A stretch of 64,000 bases of DNA from contig CM034244.1 of assembly GCA_019916065.1 (NCBI GenBank), positions 23,118,471-23,182,470 on the forward strand, given 5' to 3'. This stretch comes from Vitellaria paradoxa. Its lineage: Eukaryota > Streptophyta > Magnoliopsida > Ericales > Sapotaceae. This document shows, piece by piece, positions 10,601 through 23,285 of this stretch. The notes under the pieces are model-generated. The model was not told the DNA's origin. It was given only the letters and a program-made list of their open reading frames with translations, and searched no databases. The translations under genes and the position numbers were made by a program. Position 1 is the stretch's first letter, and each line of letters starts with the position of its first letter.

Positions 10601-13600
10601 AAATTTCGTCCTCAAAATTTCATACCACAGTCATATCCAAATTCCTAAGTAAATAGTCACAGATGTCTCTTCCATAACTTGTACTCATATCTTTAAGCAA
10701 GTCCATTATCCTCTTGAAATTTCTTACACGTGAACTTGAAATTCTATTCATTAACCAATATTCAGATCACTTTACAAATTAATCATAACAGTTCAAAAAC
10801 ACTAATAACTATACCTTCACTGTGCATCTTTAAACTCAGTAATTATTCCAATGACTCCTCAAGTAATAGCAATCAAATTTTCAAATCCTTATCCTTCATC
10901 CCTTACTATATGGTTTCCCATAATACTCTATCTGATCACCTTTCTTCCAAGTTTCTTCCCATAGGTCCAACATTGAAACATACGACCATAACACTTAATC
11001 CCTTTATAATCGAAGCTAGGGTCCGTCCAATCAAACTATATCACAAACCAAATAGGTCACATCATGACTATACTAAACTTGTGGTTGAAGTTAACCTTGA
11101 AAATTGCCATAAACATCTCCTTCGTAATCAACTTCTTCGTAATCCTTCTTCTCTATCCAAACATCTCTTCTTTCCAAGTATTGTTTTCCATTTCAAGTTC
11201 TCCCTTACTTTATAGACTCACATTACTCTATTGGTCCACCAAACTTTTAATCCAATGGAACTACTTCTCTTTGAATAAAACTAAAATCCACAACATAATT
11301 AATCATGAGCAGGGAAACCATCAAATAAAGCTAAGTAGGCTGGTTATTCCATTCTGGAACCCTTTTTCAGTCCACACATTCATCCTTTTCCCTATCCCCA
11401 ATTGTAAACGGAACTTGCCTATTAATTTCTAACCTCATCATACTAAGCTCAATTAATTATGTCTATCCAAAGCCATTACTTTCCCTTAGCTCAATACTCC
11501 CACGTAGATATATACACCTTATAAACCAATTGGGAAGCCAACATTTTAAATGACCATATATTACATCATTACTATTGTAAATTTCAATTTAAACCATAGG
11601 CAATCCAATGTAGAAACTCCTTAACTCACTGTTTAATGCCATTCTCGACAGTTCATTCACAAATACATATGTGTCTACGTACCATATCAACTTCGTTTCA
11701 ACTTCAATAGATACTCATCCAACAATCAAGACTTCAACGAATGGGCAACACATCAATAACTGAAGAACATTCACATTTTACAATTTGTCTAAATAGAAAT
11801 CTAAACACCCCACCTCATTATTTCCATAAGAAAAAAAAAATTTACCAAGGTATTAATCAATCTGTGGCAAAAGCTCTTAAAATGTTGTCCTGGAACTCTC
11901 TTTTCAACTCATCTTCTATTAATAGTGCTCAACCCTTAAATCATTCCTTTGAAACCTCAATAATTCTCTTAACTGCATTCAGACATACCATATAGAGTCA
12001 CCATTCATAAGACATCATATGTTAAGCTCTTAAGTTCAATTCAACCAAAACCCCTCTTTATTCTCAGTTCTAATTTCCCTCACATTTGCCACAATCTTCT
12101 TCATACATGTAAGTCCAGGATAAATTTCTTAATTCTACTGGTACTTAAGGGAAATTCCCAGTATTATCGTACTCGAGTCAATCCCAACAGAATGTTTATT
12201 CCACCTCTAGTATGTGCCCAAATAAATTGTCTCAAAGTCTAACCAACATGATGAGTTTAGTACAACTGAGTCCTTTAAACCTTCTTCATACTTTCAACTA
12301 TTCAACAAGATATCCCATTTCCAACTTTCTCTATTATTCTCTACTTCACAATTCATCTCATCGAGCAAAATCCAACAACTAATAAATTTACCTTATCATT
12401 CAAAACATACCTGGTTTAACCCACCAGTGGGTGCCATAAGCACACAAACCAATCTCCCAGATTTAATAAACTCCTTTTCTTGCATCAACTTTAGGTAAGT
12501 AGTCAATAATCTCCTCTAAAACACCTTCAGAATTTTGATAAATATCACCTTGTATATTATCTCACCATATCTCTTAATGCCATCATCACTTACCATGATC
12601 TCAATTGAAACCAACTTCTAAACCTCTTTTTTCCCAAAGTTTATCTACTCATAGTGCACTTACTCATTCTCAACTCAGTTCACCCATTTGTAGCTATATC
12701 TCCATAATCATGCGTTTTCAAATAAAGATAGTCCCACGACTGGGATCCCGTATCCCCCTTTCCATAATATAGTCGAGGCATATCCTCTATATCACCATGA
12801 CACTCAAACCCAAACCACTTGGCCAATCAAGTTTTCACAACTAACACCAATCTATAAAATCAAATGCCTTAATACTCCAAAAAGGTTAAGAATAACCAAA
12901 CAAGTTCAATTTTTCAATTCACACATTACCATAACATATTAGCATTTCAATTCAGACAACCAAATAGGTTCAAATTTTCAATTCATACATGTCCATTTCC
13001 TCACCCATTAGCATTTCTCAATTAAGGAATTCATATCATAGTAGCCACATGTCGAGATACAATGGATCGAATTAGCCATTCAAGAAATATTACCAACATA
13101 GAACCAAATTCAACACAATAGCCATTCCAAAGTTACAATAGTGCATTTTACCAACATCAGTGAAATAACAATGCCATCAAGTTTCAAGTAAACAACATAG
13201 GGATGAAAGAATTTTCTTAATGTGACAACTTTAGCATAATTCGGTAACCAAAATTTCAGGTGGCCAAGCCAAATGTTTATCAACATAACAATTTAGAGAA
13301 CTTTCAACTCAAAGAATTTTCAACGTTTTAATGTACAAGTAACAATCAAGAGTTCAATAAAACATGGATTCAACTATGATCAGTACCTTTCAAAGTTTAG
13401 AATTACATAGGATTTATCCTGCAATACATGTAAGATGTGGAATAAGTAATAGGGAGTATAACCTTCCTATATCATCTCGGAGTAACTCACCTTTGTGAAA
13501 TTTATGCCTCTATTACTAGTATCCTCTTCCCAAAGAGTCTTGTAATTTCAACATTCACTGAAAGTTACTTTAGCAATGTACAGACTTTTTGACCTTTAAC

Positions 13601-15281
13601 TCATAGCATCGCTCATATCTTCAACCTCACTCAAATAATATGGGAGATCTTTAAACCAACCCATTTCCAATATTCCACTCTTTCACTTCACTACTTTGTC
13701 AGTTTATCTTACATAATCAAATACCTTCGGCATCCTTATGCTCTAATGCATTCCAAACTATTCTATTAGTTTACTTAACCATGACAAGACTTCAATGCAA
13801 AAATATCATAGCTAACACTGAATTAGGTACAGGTAATTCCTCTTCATATACTTCCAATCTCCTCAATTGATATTACCATCTAATCATTAGACATTATTGC
13901 ATAACTTAATCTTCCCCATAACCTTCCATAATACTAAAAGCAATCCCTTCTTCAAGTAAAAGTAATCATAAAATTTTATTCAACATATATTCTGTGCCAC
14001 ACAACGTTCTCATTATCATTACCCCACACATTTGTGCTCTACCCCAATTCACTTTAATTAATAAGTCTATTAACTAAAAGGTACTTGTGTAAGATAAAGG
14101 TGGTACCCCAACAAATCCACAAAACTTAAACATCACACACAATCTTGGCTATACTCAATTACTACACTAATCCTTCAAAATCATCCGACCCAAATATCAC
14201 GTATCTCCAAACTTTGTCCCTTACAAACCAATTCAACATTTATTATTCTTGATGCCAAATGATTTAGTCAAAACATCAATACTCAATAAGCAACATGCTA
14301 CCTTAAGTACTACCAAGTTTGCCAACTTCAAATTCCACTTAAAACCCAAGCTTTTTACTATTTCTCTTAGCAAGAATCTCAAATGTCCTAATGTCCAATA
14401 CTATATTTTATAGAATTGTAGACTCACAATCATTTGATTGAATTTCCAAACCTCCAAAACTTTATTGGTGCTATAGAATATGGCCTAACAGAAAAATAAT
14501 AGCGACATCTAATGTGGAATCTATGAAAGTCAAGCCAACTCTTGGGAGTTTGCTCCCACTCATCCCCAAGTATCACATCCAAAGTCAACACCTCACTCAC
14601 AAGATGACACTTAAACTCCCTTTTTATTTATTCTCCAATTGACCATGCGAACACAAAGTTTTTCCCCAATATGCCTAATATCATTTACTAAAAAGGTTAC
14701 CTTATCACAATCTGAACTACAATATCATCAAATAACTGATTATCATCAACTCACTATAATGGTCATTCACCACTTATCATGTTGGTAACTCATCCATCTT
14801 AAGATTTTAAATTTTCTACCATTGCCATTTCTACGTCAAATTCATTCCATAATCTCACAATTTCCACCGGTAAAAGGTAGCCTCTATAAATCCCAAAATC
14901 ATAACCCTAGACTCTTTAAACCCCATAGCACTTACTATCTTTCAATCGTACCCAAAATCACTTCAAATCATCTTTTATATTGCCAGGTCTACCATTAAAA
15001 CATCTGTCAAACATTACTTCTAGGTTCACAAACCTCCAATGATTATACCATTTACTCACCTATCAACCTTACTTATCATTAGCTAGGGATGTTTACCAAA
15101 TCCTCATTTCTCTAAACAATACGATCAAGGTTCTAGTAACATTCCACTCTTATCACCTTCACCATAATCCTTACCACAAGGTACTAATAAGTCCATCCCA
15201 AGAAAATGACTAAATGTCAGCTATATCACATCAACATATAACACGCAATGCTAGACTCCCACTGTCCCTTTGGTATTCTAA
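10601..15281 (-). pseudogene. X internal region, too decayed to read
   Basis: The position calls for gag and pol on the minus strand, but I could not follow any reading frame beyond short pieces and found no catalytic motif. The sequence is AT-rich with dense stops in all frames. The longer open frames on the plus strand (10730-11215, 11064-11432, 11741-11995) run against the element and carry no recognisable motif; they look like chance frames. A translated profile search of the reverse complement would be needed to place the lineage. Confidence 0.45.
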
Positions 15282-15285
15282 CCTA

Positions 15286-15298
15286 GGCTCTAATACCA
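15286..15298 (-). other. X primer-binding site, initiator tRNA-Met type
   Basis: Minus strand TGGTATTAGAGCC, one mismatch from TGGTATCAGAGCC, placed three bases from the end of the 5' LTR. Confidence 0.75.
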
Positions 15299-16966
15299 AC
15301 CTATCACGCTCCGGATCTCGTAACCCGAGGGGTGAGTGATACACACACACAACATGCATTAACATAACCAACCCATAATCAGAGTAACGCAACGTAAACC
15401 AGTGAGCCCAAGACATAAAATAGCATAAATTTAACCTTGGCTAAAGTCAAGTCACAAACTTCCAATAATCCTCTCATTAATACAAAACTTAGGCCTTAGG
15501 GCCCTTACAACCAAATCGAACAAGTCCTCAATGTACAATATTACAATTCCAAAAGAAATTTAAACTAAATAACCAAGAGCTTTGCTAAGCTTGGTAGGGC
15601 TCATGCACACCCTTCTAGTCCAACCCCATTAGCCCACCTGATTATCATGGCCTATACCTACATCAAATTCTGTAGGGACGTGAGCACGGATCCACTTGTG
15701 CCCCACGACGTCTCAAACAAACATATATGATATGTATTCCAAACGTGCATACTATTCATGGTGCATCTAGTTATCTCAATATGTTCTAGTGCCACAACAA
15801 TTTATCAACATAATTACATAACCGACATAGAATAGATATATATATTTACACAACAAAATCATAAGAAGGATTAAATTTCCAATTTATATTTAATCTTTGA
15901 AATTCCATACATGTGTTCATATCACATTTCAATTATCTCTTTGATGTTTAAGCATAGCCGACCGCATAACCATATTTACAATATTTATCTTTATTCAATA
16001 ACATCATAGTGTAGCATTCAAGTCCAATTATTCTTCATTATTAAATTTCCCAACTTTGTATCCAATCATATTCCATATCACATTATCACAAATTTAACAC
16101 TCAATCGCATATCCACATCCTCATTACATTTGTTCATATTTCAATCATGAAATCACATCCACAATACCATCATTTCATTAGTCAATCACATAGCCATAAC
16201 CACACAATCCTCGGGGGTTGGGTGCATACACATTATCGTCTTTTATGGGCTAATACCTAATGGAAATGATAAACCAATGTCGTCGTTTAGAATCGCCGTC
16301 CAAGGCCATGAGGAGCCAAACAACACACAATGTTGTGGGCTAGTAACCCACTGGCATTGAAACCAAACCCTACGCAGGTTCTGGGACTCTCAACCCGAGG
16401 GTACTCTCTACACCATTTCTATTTCCGCACCCCACCACAGCCCCCGGCACACACAACCAATCATTCATCACATAACATTTCTTCATTCATAGGTTCACAT
16501 TCAACCTCATATACTTTCCCACAACACATTTCCACATTTCGGTTTATCCCATGACTCATCACATAACAACATTGATCAAACATCATTAAACATTCAACCA
16601 TTTTCAATACTATGAACATGAGTTCCCTTTTGTTAAGTCACATTTCATTTAATCAATCACAAGTTCATATACTTCAACATTAAGTTTACAACAAGGCATA
16701 TTCACAATTCTATTCGATTAAGACTCGTACCTCAAAGTAATCTTTTAAGTCATGCAATTCAAGGTGACTTTCACTTCCCTTTCAAGTTAAATCCCATAAG
16801 CCTAAGTTAAACACTCCTTAATCACTTTTAAAAGCTCATTTCCATCTTAAAATCCATGCAATTAATCAATTAAAAGTTTCATATAAAAACAAATTACCAA
16901 CACTTTCATAAGTCTAAGGTAGGAGGTCAAACTAAGCAAAGTCAGGAAAAGTGACCTAGTCTCAGT

Positions 16967-17037
16967 GGGCGCCCCACATAAGTTCACGGGCACTCCTTGA
17001 GGGTCATGGGCGCCCTACATAAGTTCACGGGGCGCCC
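16967..17037 (-). repeat. GGGCGCCC array, inner cluster of the X 5' LTR
   Basis: Words start at 16967, 16988, 17008 and 17030; spacings are 21, 20 and 22 bp. Three of the four are perfect GGGCGCCC. Confidence 0.8.
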
Positions 17038-17810
17038 CTCTGTTATCCAGAATGTTACTCTGTTCCGGTTCAAGCTTTAAGTCATGTTTTTAGGTTCCAA
17101 ACTTTACCGAATCCAATCTCTAACCTAATATCTCATTTTCTTGGGTTGTCTAGGACCTAGAAGACTCTAAAAAGTCCATCAAAACCAATTTTAATCCATC
17201 CATTTCTTCCATACAAAAATCTTGATTCAACCTATACATATATATACACATCCATTCATCCACACAAATTCCACCTCCAAGGTTTTCAAATCTTAAATAA
17301 AGTTCATAGAAGTATTTACTAGACCAATTACATCTCATATATGGTAAAATGAGACTAGAAATACCTACCTCAAGTGGTAAGAAGATAGATCAACAAGAAG
17401 GTGTCTTGAGCTTCCAAACCATCAAACTTTGATGAGGTCAATCTTCTCCCTCCTTGATCAAAACTACAAACAAATTACATAGGTTTCTTAAGGTTCTAAT
17501 CACAATCTTGCAAAAGGAATTTGGGTTTTATGAAGGGTAGAAGGACCTACCTTGAAATCCCTACCCAGTTCCTTCTTATTCTCCTTTGCTCTTCCTTTGC
17601 TTCTCCACCGATTTCCTCTCCTCCAAGCTACTTCTCTCTCTCTCTCTCTTGCATCAAATCAACAATATATATATATAATATCAATATTTTAAGTCCCTCA
17701 ACATTAATCTTCAGGTTTCCCATCACCCCTAGCTAGGTATAGGTGTTAATAGGGTAAGGTTTGGCTGGAAAACGCAGAGGACACTCTACTGTTGATTGTC
17801 TGTACAAGTG

Positions 17811-17878
17811 GGGTGCCCCTTATGGACCACTGGCGCCCGTCAGAGAGCCATGGGCGCCCCTCTTAACCTCGGGCGCCC
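17811..17878 (-). repeat. GGGCGCCC array, promoter-side cluster of the X 5' LTR
   Basis: Words start at 17811 (GGGTGCCC), 17831 (TGGCGCCC), 17852 and 17871 (both GGGCGCCC); spacings are 20, 21 and 19 bp. Confidence 0.8.
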
Positions 17879-18804
17879 CTCAGCATGCTCCCGAGTCAAA
17901 AATGTTGACTTTTGAGCTATTTTGCCAATTTCTTCCAAAATTCACACCCCTAAGTAATCTTTAATGACTAATATTACTTAACTAACATAATAACATGTTA
18001 AAACCATCAAATTATATTAACATGAAAATTCGGGATATTACAGGCCATGTGATTGAATAATGAAATAATGATACTGTGGATGCGATTACGTGATTGAATG
18101 ATGAATAAATGGTAATGTAGATGTGGATATGTGATTGAATGTTGAATATGTGATAAGGTGGTATGGAATGTGATTTGATTTAATGTTGGGAAATTCAATA
18201 ATGTAGAATAATTGTAAATGTATGCAATAATATGATGAGGATGAAAGATGATAAATATTGGCATAAATTGAAAATTGATTGAAAATAATGAATTGTTATA
18301 GCTTATAGAATGATGTTGATATAACTATGTATATAAGAATAATTGGCATGCATGTGTTCATTACATACCATATATGTTAGTATGTAGTATTGTGAGCACA
18401 AGTGGACCCATGCTTACGTCCCTACAGATTCTGTTACAGGAATGGAACACACTAACCAGGTGGGCTAATGGGGCTGGACTAGAAGTGCATTTGCATGAGC
18501 TAATCCAGACTAGTAGAACTGTTGGTTATTTAAGTTGAATATTTATTTGATGGTTGTAATATTATTAAATTGAGAGACTCAATCGATATGGTTGTAAAGG
18601 TCCTAAGGCCTATGTAAAGCTTAAATAAGAAGAATATGTTGTAGTTTGAGGCTTGGCACTAGCCGAGGCTAATTTCATATTATCTTATATGTGTTGTGGC
18701 TCACCAGGAGGTATTGCATTTCTCTGATCATGGGATGGTAGTGTTAGTGCATATTATGTGTGTTGATCACTCACACCTAGGGTCATGAGATCCAGGGCGT
18801 GACA

Positions 18805-20258
18805 AAAACCTTTTAGAAACTTTCCCAAATCATGGACTAGAATTAGGGTACATTCTAGGCATATTCTATAATGCTTTACCTTGTGAGTTACACTGAGCAT
18901 TTGATGAAATCTTGGGTGGGGAATTTCTTGACTTTACCCTAGAAGAGGCATGGTCATTTTTTAAATTTCTTTATGAACACACCAGGCCACGAGAAAGACT
19001 TGAACCTAGTTTTGAACCCCATTCACTTGAAAGCCACACTGACCTTTTCCCACATGCTATTACTTCATTTGATCCTCATGATTCATCCTTAGAAAGTAGA
19101 GTAGGTGTAGAGCCCGATTATTTGGATATTGCATGTCCCAACCCCACTCTACTCACTGAGGGCTAGTCTGAGAAGCCCCGAGATTATTGGCGTACTGAAT
19201 CTAACAATGCATAAGTTGAGTCACATTGTGAGCAAACTCAACATAGGGAAGAAATTAACTTAAAAGTTGATTCTAGTGCACATGAGACTTCCACACATTG
19301 ACTCTACATTAGATAATACATTGTTTGGGTCTACAGCATATCCTTATGTTCATCCACTTACTGAAGCTGAAATTACTAAATCTAAGGCCTTTTTGTTTCT
19401 GACATGAAAAAATCCTAAATCAAAAACCTTAAACTTTGAGTGTAGTGCCTATTCCGATGATGATTGGGATAGTAAAGGGAATACGCCTTTTGACTCATTC
19501 CCACCAAACTTTAATATGCACGAGACTTTATCTATTGAGAGTCTAGAGGACATGCCAACTAACATCACCATGGAGCTTGAAACTCATCCCACCCTGACAA
19601 CCTAGGAGAGTCCTAATACTCATTCTGAGAGCTTTAATGCCATAGGTTTAGGGAAGCACATTGTTGAGCCAGTTATTTCAGTTTCATTATGTTCTACCAC
19701 ATTACTCACTAAGACCGCTTCTGATATATCTTTTTCTACTAGGGATAATATGTTTGATGACTTGTTGAGACCCCTACATTCAAGTGGAAGTCTGATTCTA
19801 ATTCTGGTTAGGTTCCTACTTTAGTTCCACAAGACTCCCATGAGAGTGAATTTTCTTTATCATCCTTTGAGAGTTTGATAAACAGGCCTGAGAGTGAGAG
19901 TGTTGCACACCTCTTCTCTTGTACCCTAACCCCAACTGAGAATCTTACTAATGGAAATGAACATGTTTTGACCAAAACTGACCACACATATGGGGAAGTG
20001 TTGGAGAACAAAGAGATAGTTTGCATTAACTTCTTAGGTGTCAAGACGATACTAAAAAACACACAACCACATTCTATGTTCACATATGCAAATAACTTTA
20101 TGCCATATTTGGGACTTAAGCATCCTCACAAGGCCATACATTCTCCAATGATCTTTACACCAAGAGCACACTCATTCTTGGTACCTCCTAAACCCGAGGA
20201 GAATATTTCATTCCTAAAGTTGTTTGGTGAGGCTTGGGAAAGATTAAGAGTTGGATAG
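18805..20258 (+). pseudogene. N1 gag-like frame, 3' part (broken)
   Basis: The sequence resumes the gag motif directly after T2 with NLLETFPNHGLELG, then FYNALP and GGEFLDFTLEEAW. The helix-rich NHG..FYNAL segment is the recognisable part of the retrotransposon gag family. Two longer open pieces follow (18912-19166 and 19875-20258); the second ends ERLRVG at a stop at 20256-20258. The region between is acidic and Ser/Thr-rich with several stops. No protease motif, zinc knuckle or polymerase follows, so the element is gag-only. The function of the long C-terminal part is not recognisable. Confidence 0.65.
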
Positions 20259-21246
20259 TATATTTTTGCATTAGCTCTTGTATATTAGTAGATTAGGTTT
20301 TATTTATTTATTTATTTTGATTTTCTTTTTGCCTAGATTAAATTTATCATTCTTTTATTTTACTTTTATTTGTTTATTCTAACATTTTCTCTCGTAGAAG
20401 TTTTATCTTTCTTTTAGTACAGTTTAAATCAAAGAAATAAATTGCTTGAGTTCTTTTATTTTCTTCAAATAAGGAAGCTCTCAAGGTAATATCCTTCCTC
20501 TCCCTTTTATTTAGTTTTGCACTTCCAAATTGTTACTTCATATATATAATTGTTGTTAGGGGTGCTGTAGAACCTAAGTTGGGGGAAGTATTGTATGATG
20601 CCTTAAGTGGCTTGAATAATAGGTGTATGTATGGTTTAATTTGTGCTATATTCTTATTTGTGCCTTTTGTGGTTATTGTTTCATGCTCATCATCATGCTC
20701 ACTTTGCACACTACGGACCCACATATGCTTCATGGTTTTCACATTGAGGACAATGTGAATTTTAAGTTGGGGGGTAGGGTTTGCATGATGACCTTTTGTG
20801 CCAAAATTGTAAAATTTTAAAATTTTTGAGCGTCTTTAACCTTGAATACATGAATTTAGCACATTTGTACCTCTATGTCAGCCATTTTTGGTTTGGTTGA
20901 TTGTGGAATTGAGTAAGCGGGTGATGATTGAGTTTTGTTTAAGCTTTAATAGGAAACTTAGTTCAAGTTGAGTGTGTTATGACCTTGTGCATTTTTTACT
21001 ATCATAGAGAAGAGTTTATGTGCTTAGAAGTGGATTTTGTTTAATGTTGGTTAATTGAGCATTCTTAGATTAGGTGGAGATTTATACCCCTAATGGTGGG
21101 CTTTTTGAGCCTATTATTCTTTCCTTGAGCGGTTGAACATAATCACAGCTCTTTTATTCTTCACTTTGGTTTTCAATGCACCAATTGCATCACGCACACT
21201 TGCATATGTTTCACTTGGTACATTATGAGTTGTTACAAGCTTTGAA
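20259..21246 (+). other. N1 3' non-coding region, first part
   Basis: No protein-coding content is visible. It contains two purine tracts that look like copies of the 3' polypurine tract: AAGTTGGGGGAAG near 20575-20587 and AAGTTGGGGGGTAGGG at 20764-20779. LINE-2 is inserted at its right end. Confidence 0.55.
20764..20779 (+). other. internal polypurine-tract-like site
   Basis: AAGTTGGGGGGTAGGG, preceded by GAGGACAATGTG. The context resembles the stretch before the N1 3' LTR (AAGGACGAGC ... AAGTTGGGGGGG), but it lies about 3.6 kb upstream of that LTR. Confidence 0.5.
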
Positions 21247-21262
21247 CATGATAATAGGCCTT

Positions 21263-23269
21263 TTTTTCTGTTGAAAGGTAAATGAATTAAATTAATAAAA
21301 GAAATAGATTACATAGTCTCTGGGGCATACCCCTATAAATACATGAAGTGCCAAAACAACAAGCTTAATTGAAAGCTAGGCAACAACCAAGAGGCATCCA
21401 GTCCCTGTTGATATGGTTTCTAAGTGACACATGACAAAGAAACCAAAGCAATAAAGAGGATTAATAGCAACCAAAATTAACAAACTTGAACTAGCATTCA
21501 AAGAGAAAATTAAACAGAATAACCAATATAGAGACAAGCCCGAGTATGGACCAAATCTGTGTAATAGCACCCAAAGCTCAATAAGCTTCCTGCACCTCAC
21601 AGCAGTAACTAACAACTTAGGAACGCATGACAGAAAGCAAGGCTGCCAGCAGCTCATGGCAGAAACAAATACCTTCACTTGCATCATAATACTAGAGAAA
21701 ATACTATCAGATACCAACCAAAAATCCACTAGAACAGCTACTATATGCAAGAGAAATAAACTAGTCGAACAGCAGAATAGTCCTCAAATAGCGAAACCAC
21801 ACTACAGCATTTAGAATAGGTAGACCAACATCGCAGAATAGATAGCAAAATCAAGCAAGAATCTGGGGGGAGCCCCCAAACTTAAAGTGTTGATTGGTCA
21901 TATTCTGCGGAAAAGGACCATAGCTAAGTAACCACTGACTTACCAAATTGGAAATCTACCAAATGAGAGTTATCGAATCCACATACATATTCTCATACAA
22001 TCTGTGATTTCATTCCCACCATAGAACATAAACAGTGGAACCAAGATATAACTTACCAATAATGGACAGGAGAGGATTATGCTTAAAGGAACGAGCAGCA
22101 AAATCTTGAACTTCATCCCAAGATGAGGAGCTATCTTGAAGATTGTATTTGAGTAAAATACCCTGCCATACACGCCCAGTGAACTGGCATCCAAAGAAAA
22201 GATGGTCTATATTCTCCAAGGAGCCATGACATAGTTATTGCTTTGGAGAAGACCATAGGATTGGAGCTTATCTTGGGTAGGTAATTTCCTTCTCGATGCT
22301 AGCCACAAAATGAAGGCATGTCTTGGGACATGATGTTTAAACCATACCAAGCTAGCCTAGTTTACAGTAGGAAAGTGGATTCGAAGTTTTTCCCATACTA
22401 CCATAATAGAGAAAGAGTATTTCCCATTCCATTTGATTTTATCAGCAATGCTGCAATTAGGGAAGGGCATATTAGAAGTCTCTTCCTTCAGTTCCATTAA
22501 ATCAAAAGAATTTGCTAGAGGCCATGACCAGCGGTTGTTGTGAATAATAGAACTCACTTTGGCCCCCATCGGGGGGGCCCGAGTCATAAATAACTTGTCG
22601 TTGGCAGAAGAATAAATCAGACCCCAAGGAAGCCAAGGATCGAACCATAAGGAAGTGCCTAATCCATTTCCAATTTCAAAGGAGATGAAAGGCTTGATCT
22701 TGTCCCGTAACCTCAAGAGCTTTCTCCAAGTCCAAGTGCAGTTCCCACGAACCTTAGCAACCCAAAAATGATTTTTGTGTAAGAGGTTAAATCGCACCCA
22801 AGCAAGCCAAAGGGATGAAACAGATGGCTGACAAAGATTCCAAACCAATTTGACCATGGAGGCGGTATTCCAATCTATCACCTTTTTAACACCAAGGCCT
22901 TCTTCCTTCTTAGGTCTTGTTACAACATCCCAAGCTACCTTAGCACCTTTAAGTTGGAGAGAATGGCCTTTCCATAAGAAAGCTCTGAAAACACTCTCTA
23001 TAGATTTTGTAACGCAGATTGGTAGCACAAAGTGAGAGCACCAATAGACCTGTATACTAAAAAGTACAGACTGAATTAATTGAAGCCTCCCAGCAAAGGA
23101 TAGAAAATTGTTAGTTTAGCTTTTAACCTTCTGTAGGATTCTATCCTCCAATTCCTTGCAATCCATGGCTTTGAGTTTAGTAGATATCACGGGACACCAA
23201 GATAGCAGATGGGTAGGGAGCCTTCTTGAGATCCAAGTAAAGAGACTAGCTCATCCTTAAGCTGAATAT
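21263..23269 (-). mobile_element. LINE-2: 5'-truncated L1-type insertion
   Basis: The insertion is flanked by a 16-bp direct repeat CATGATRATAGGCCTT (21247-21262 and 23270-23285) with one mismatch. The T-run at 21261-21267 is the poly(A) tail of the minus-strand element. About 2.0 kb of the 3' end of ORF2 is retained and the rest is missing, as is typical of incomplete target-primed reverse transcription. Confidence 0.9.
21970..23269 (-). pseudogene. LINE-2 ORF2 C-terminal part (RT thumb and zf-RVT region)
   Basis: Minus strand sense starts near 23269 with the YLGVP motif after the polymerase palm, followed by the region usual in plant L1 elements. A 223-residue open piece (23028-22357) contains FRAFLWKG and WTWRKLLRLR, typical of the region after the palm. 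The piece 22219-22010 (DHLFFGCQFTGRVWQ) is the zinc-binding zf-RVT motif, in which C and H ligands precede W. Frame changes and stops separate the pieces. The palm with its catalytic aspartates is not included, so it could not act alone. Confidence 0.85.
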
Positions 23270-23285
23270 CATGATGATAGGCCTT

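Larger units (their letters stand above)
10373..18042 (-). mobile_element. X: decayed Ty3-type element with T-family LTRs
   Basis: Read on the minus strand it has a 5' LTR (15302-18042), a Met-type primer-binding site (15286-15298), about 4.7 kb of internal sequence, a polypurine tract (10585-10600), and then only the first 212 bp of a 3' LTR (10373-10584). The right flank is GGCCA (18043-18047); GGCTA occurs at 10090-10094, but 278 bp of plus-oriented T sequence lie between it and the 3' LTR remnant. X is the only T-family copy here that still shows an internal region. Confidence 0.75.
15302..18042 (-). repeat. X 5' LTR (T family)
   Basis: On the minus strand it begins TGTAATATCCCG at 18042 and ends at 15302 as CGTGATA, a decayed form of the family end CGTGACA. 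Length is 2741 bp, like T1 and T4. A TA-rich TATA-like stretch lies at about 17660-17680. Confidence 0.85.
6633..18804 (+). mobile_element. T2: T-family LTR in N1 gag, split by A1 and X
   Basis: The start TGTAATACCTC at 6633 and the end GGGCGTGACA at 18804 match T1. Flanks are AAAAT (6628-6632) and AAAAC (18805-18809), a near-perfect target repeat, and gag sense continues across it. T2 sequence lies at 6633-7514, 9083-10372 and 18043-18804. The second and third parts overlap in content by about 280 bp (from 10090 and from 18043), so the element is not a simple split LTR; see findings. Net length without the overlap is near 2.65 kb, as in other T LTRs. Confidence 0.8.

Noticed and set aside
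10730..11215. 161-codon open frame on the plus strand
   Set aside because: It runs antisense to element X, is Asn/Ser/Ile-rich as expected from AT-rich DNA, and has no recognisable motif.
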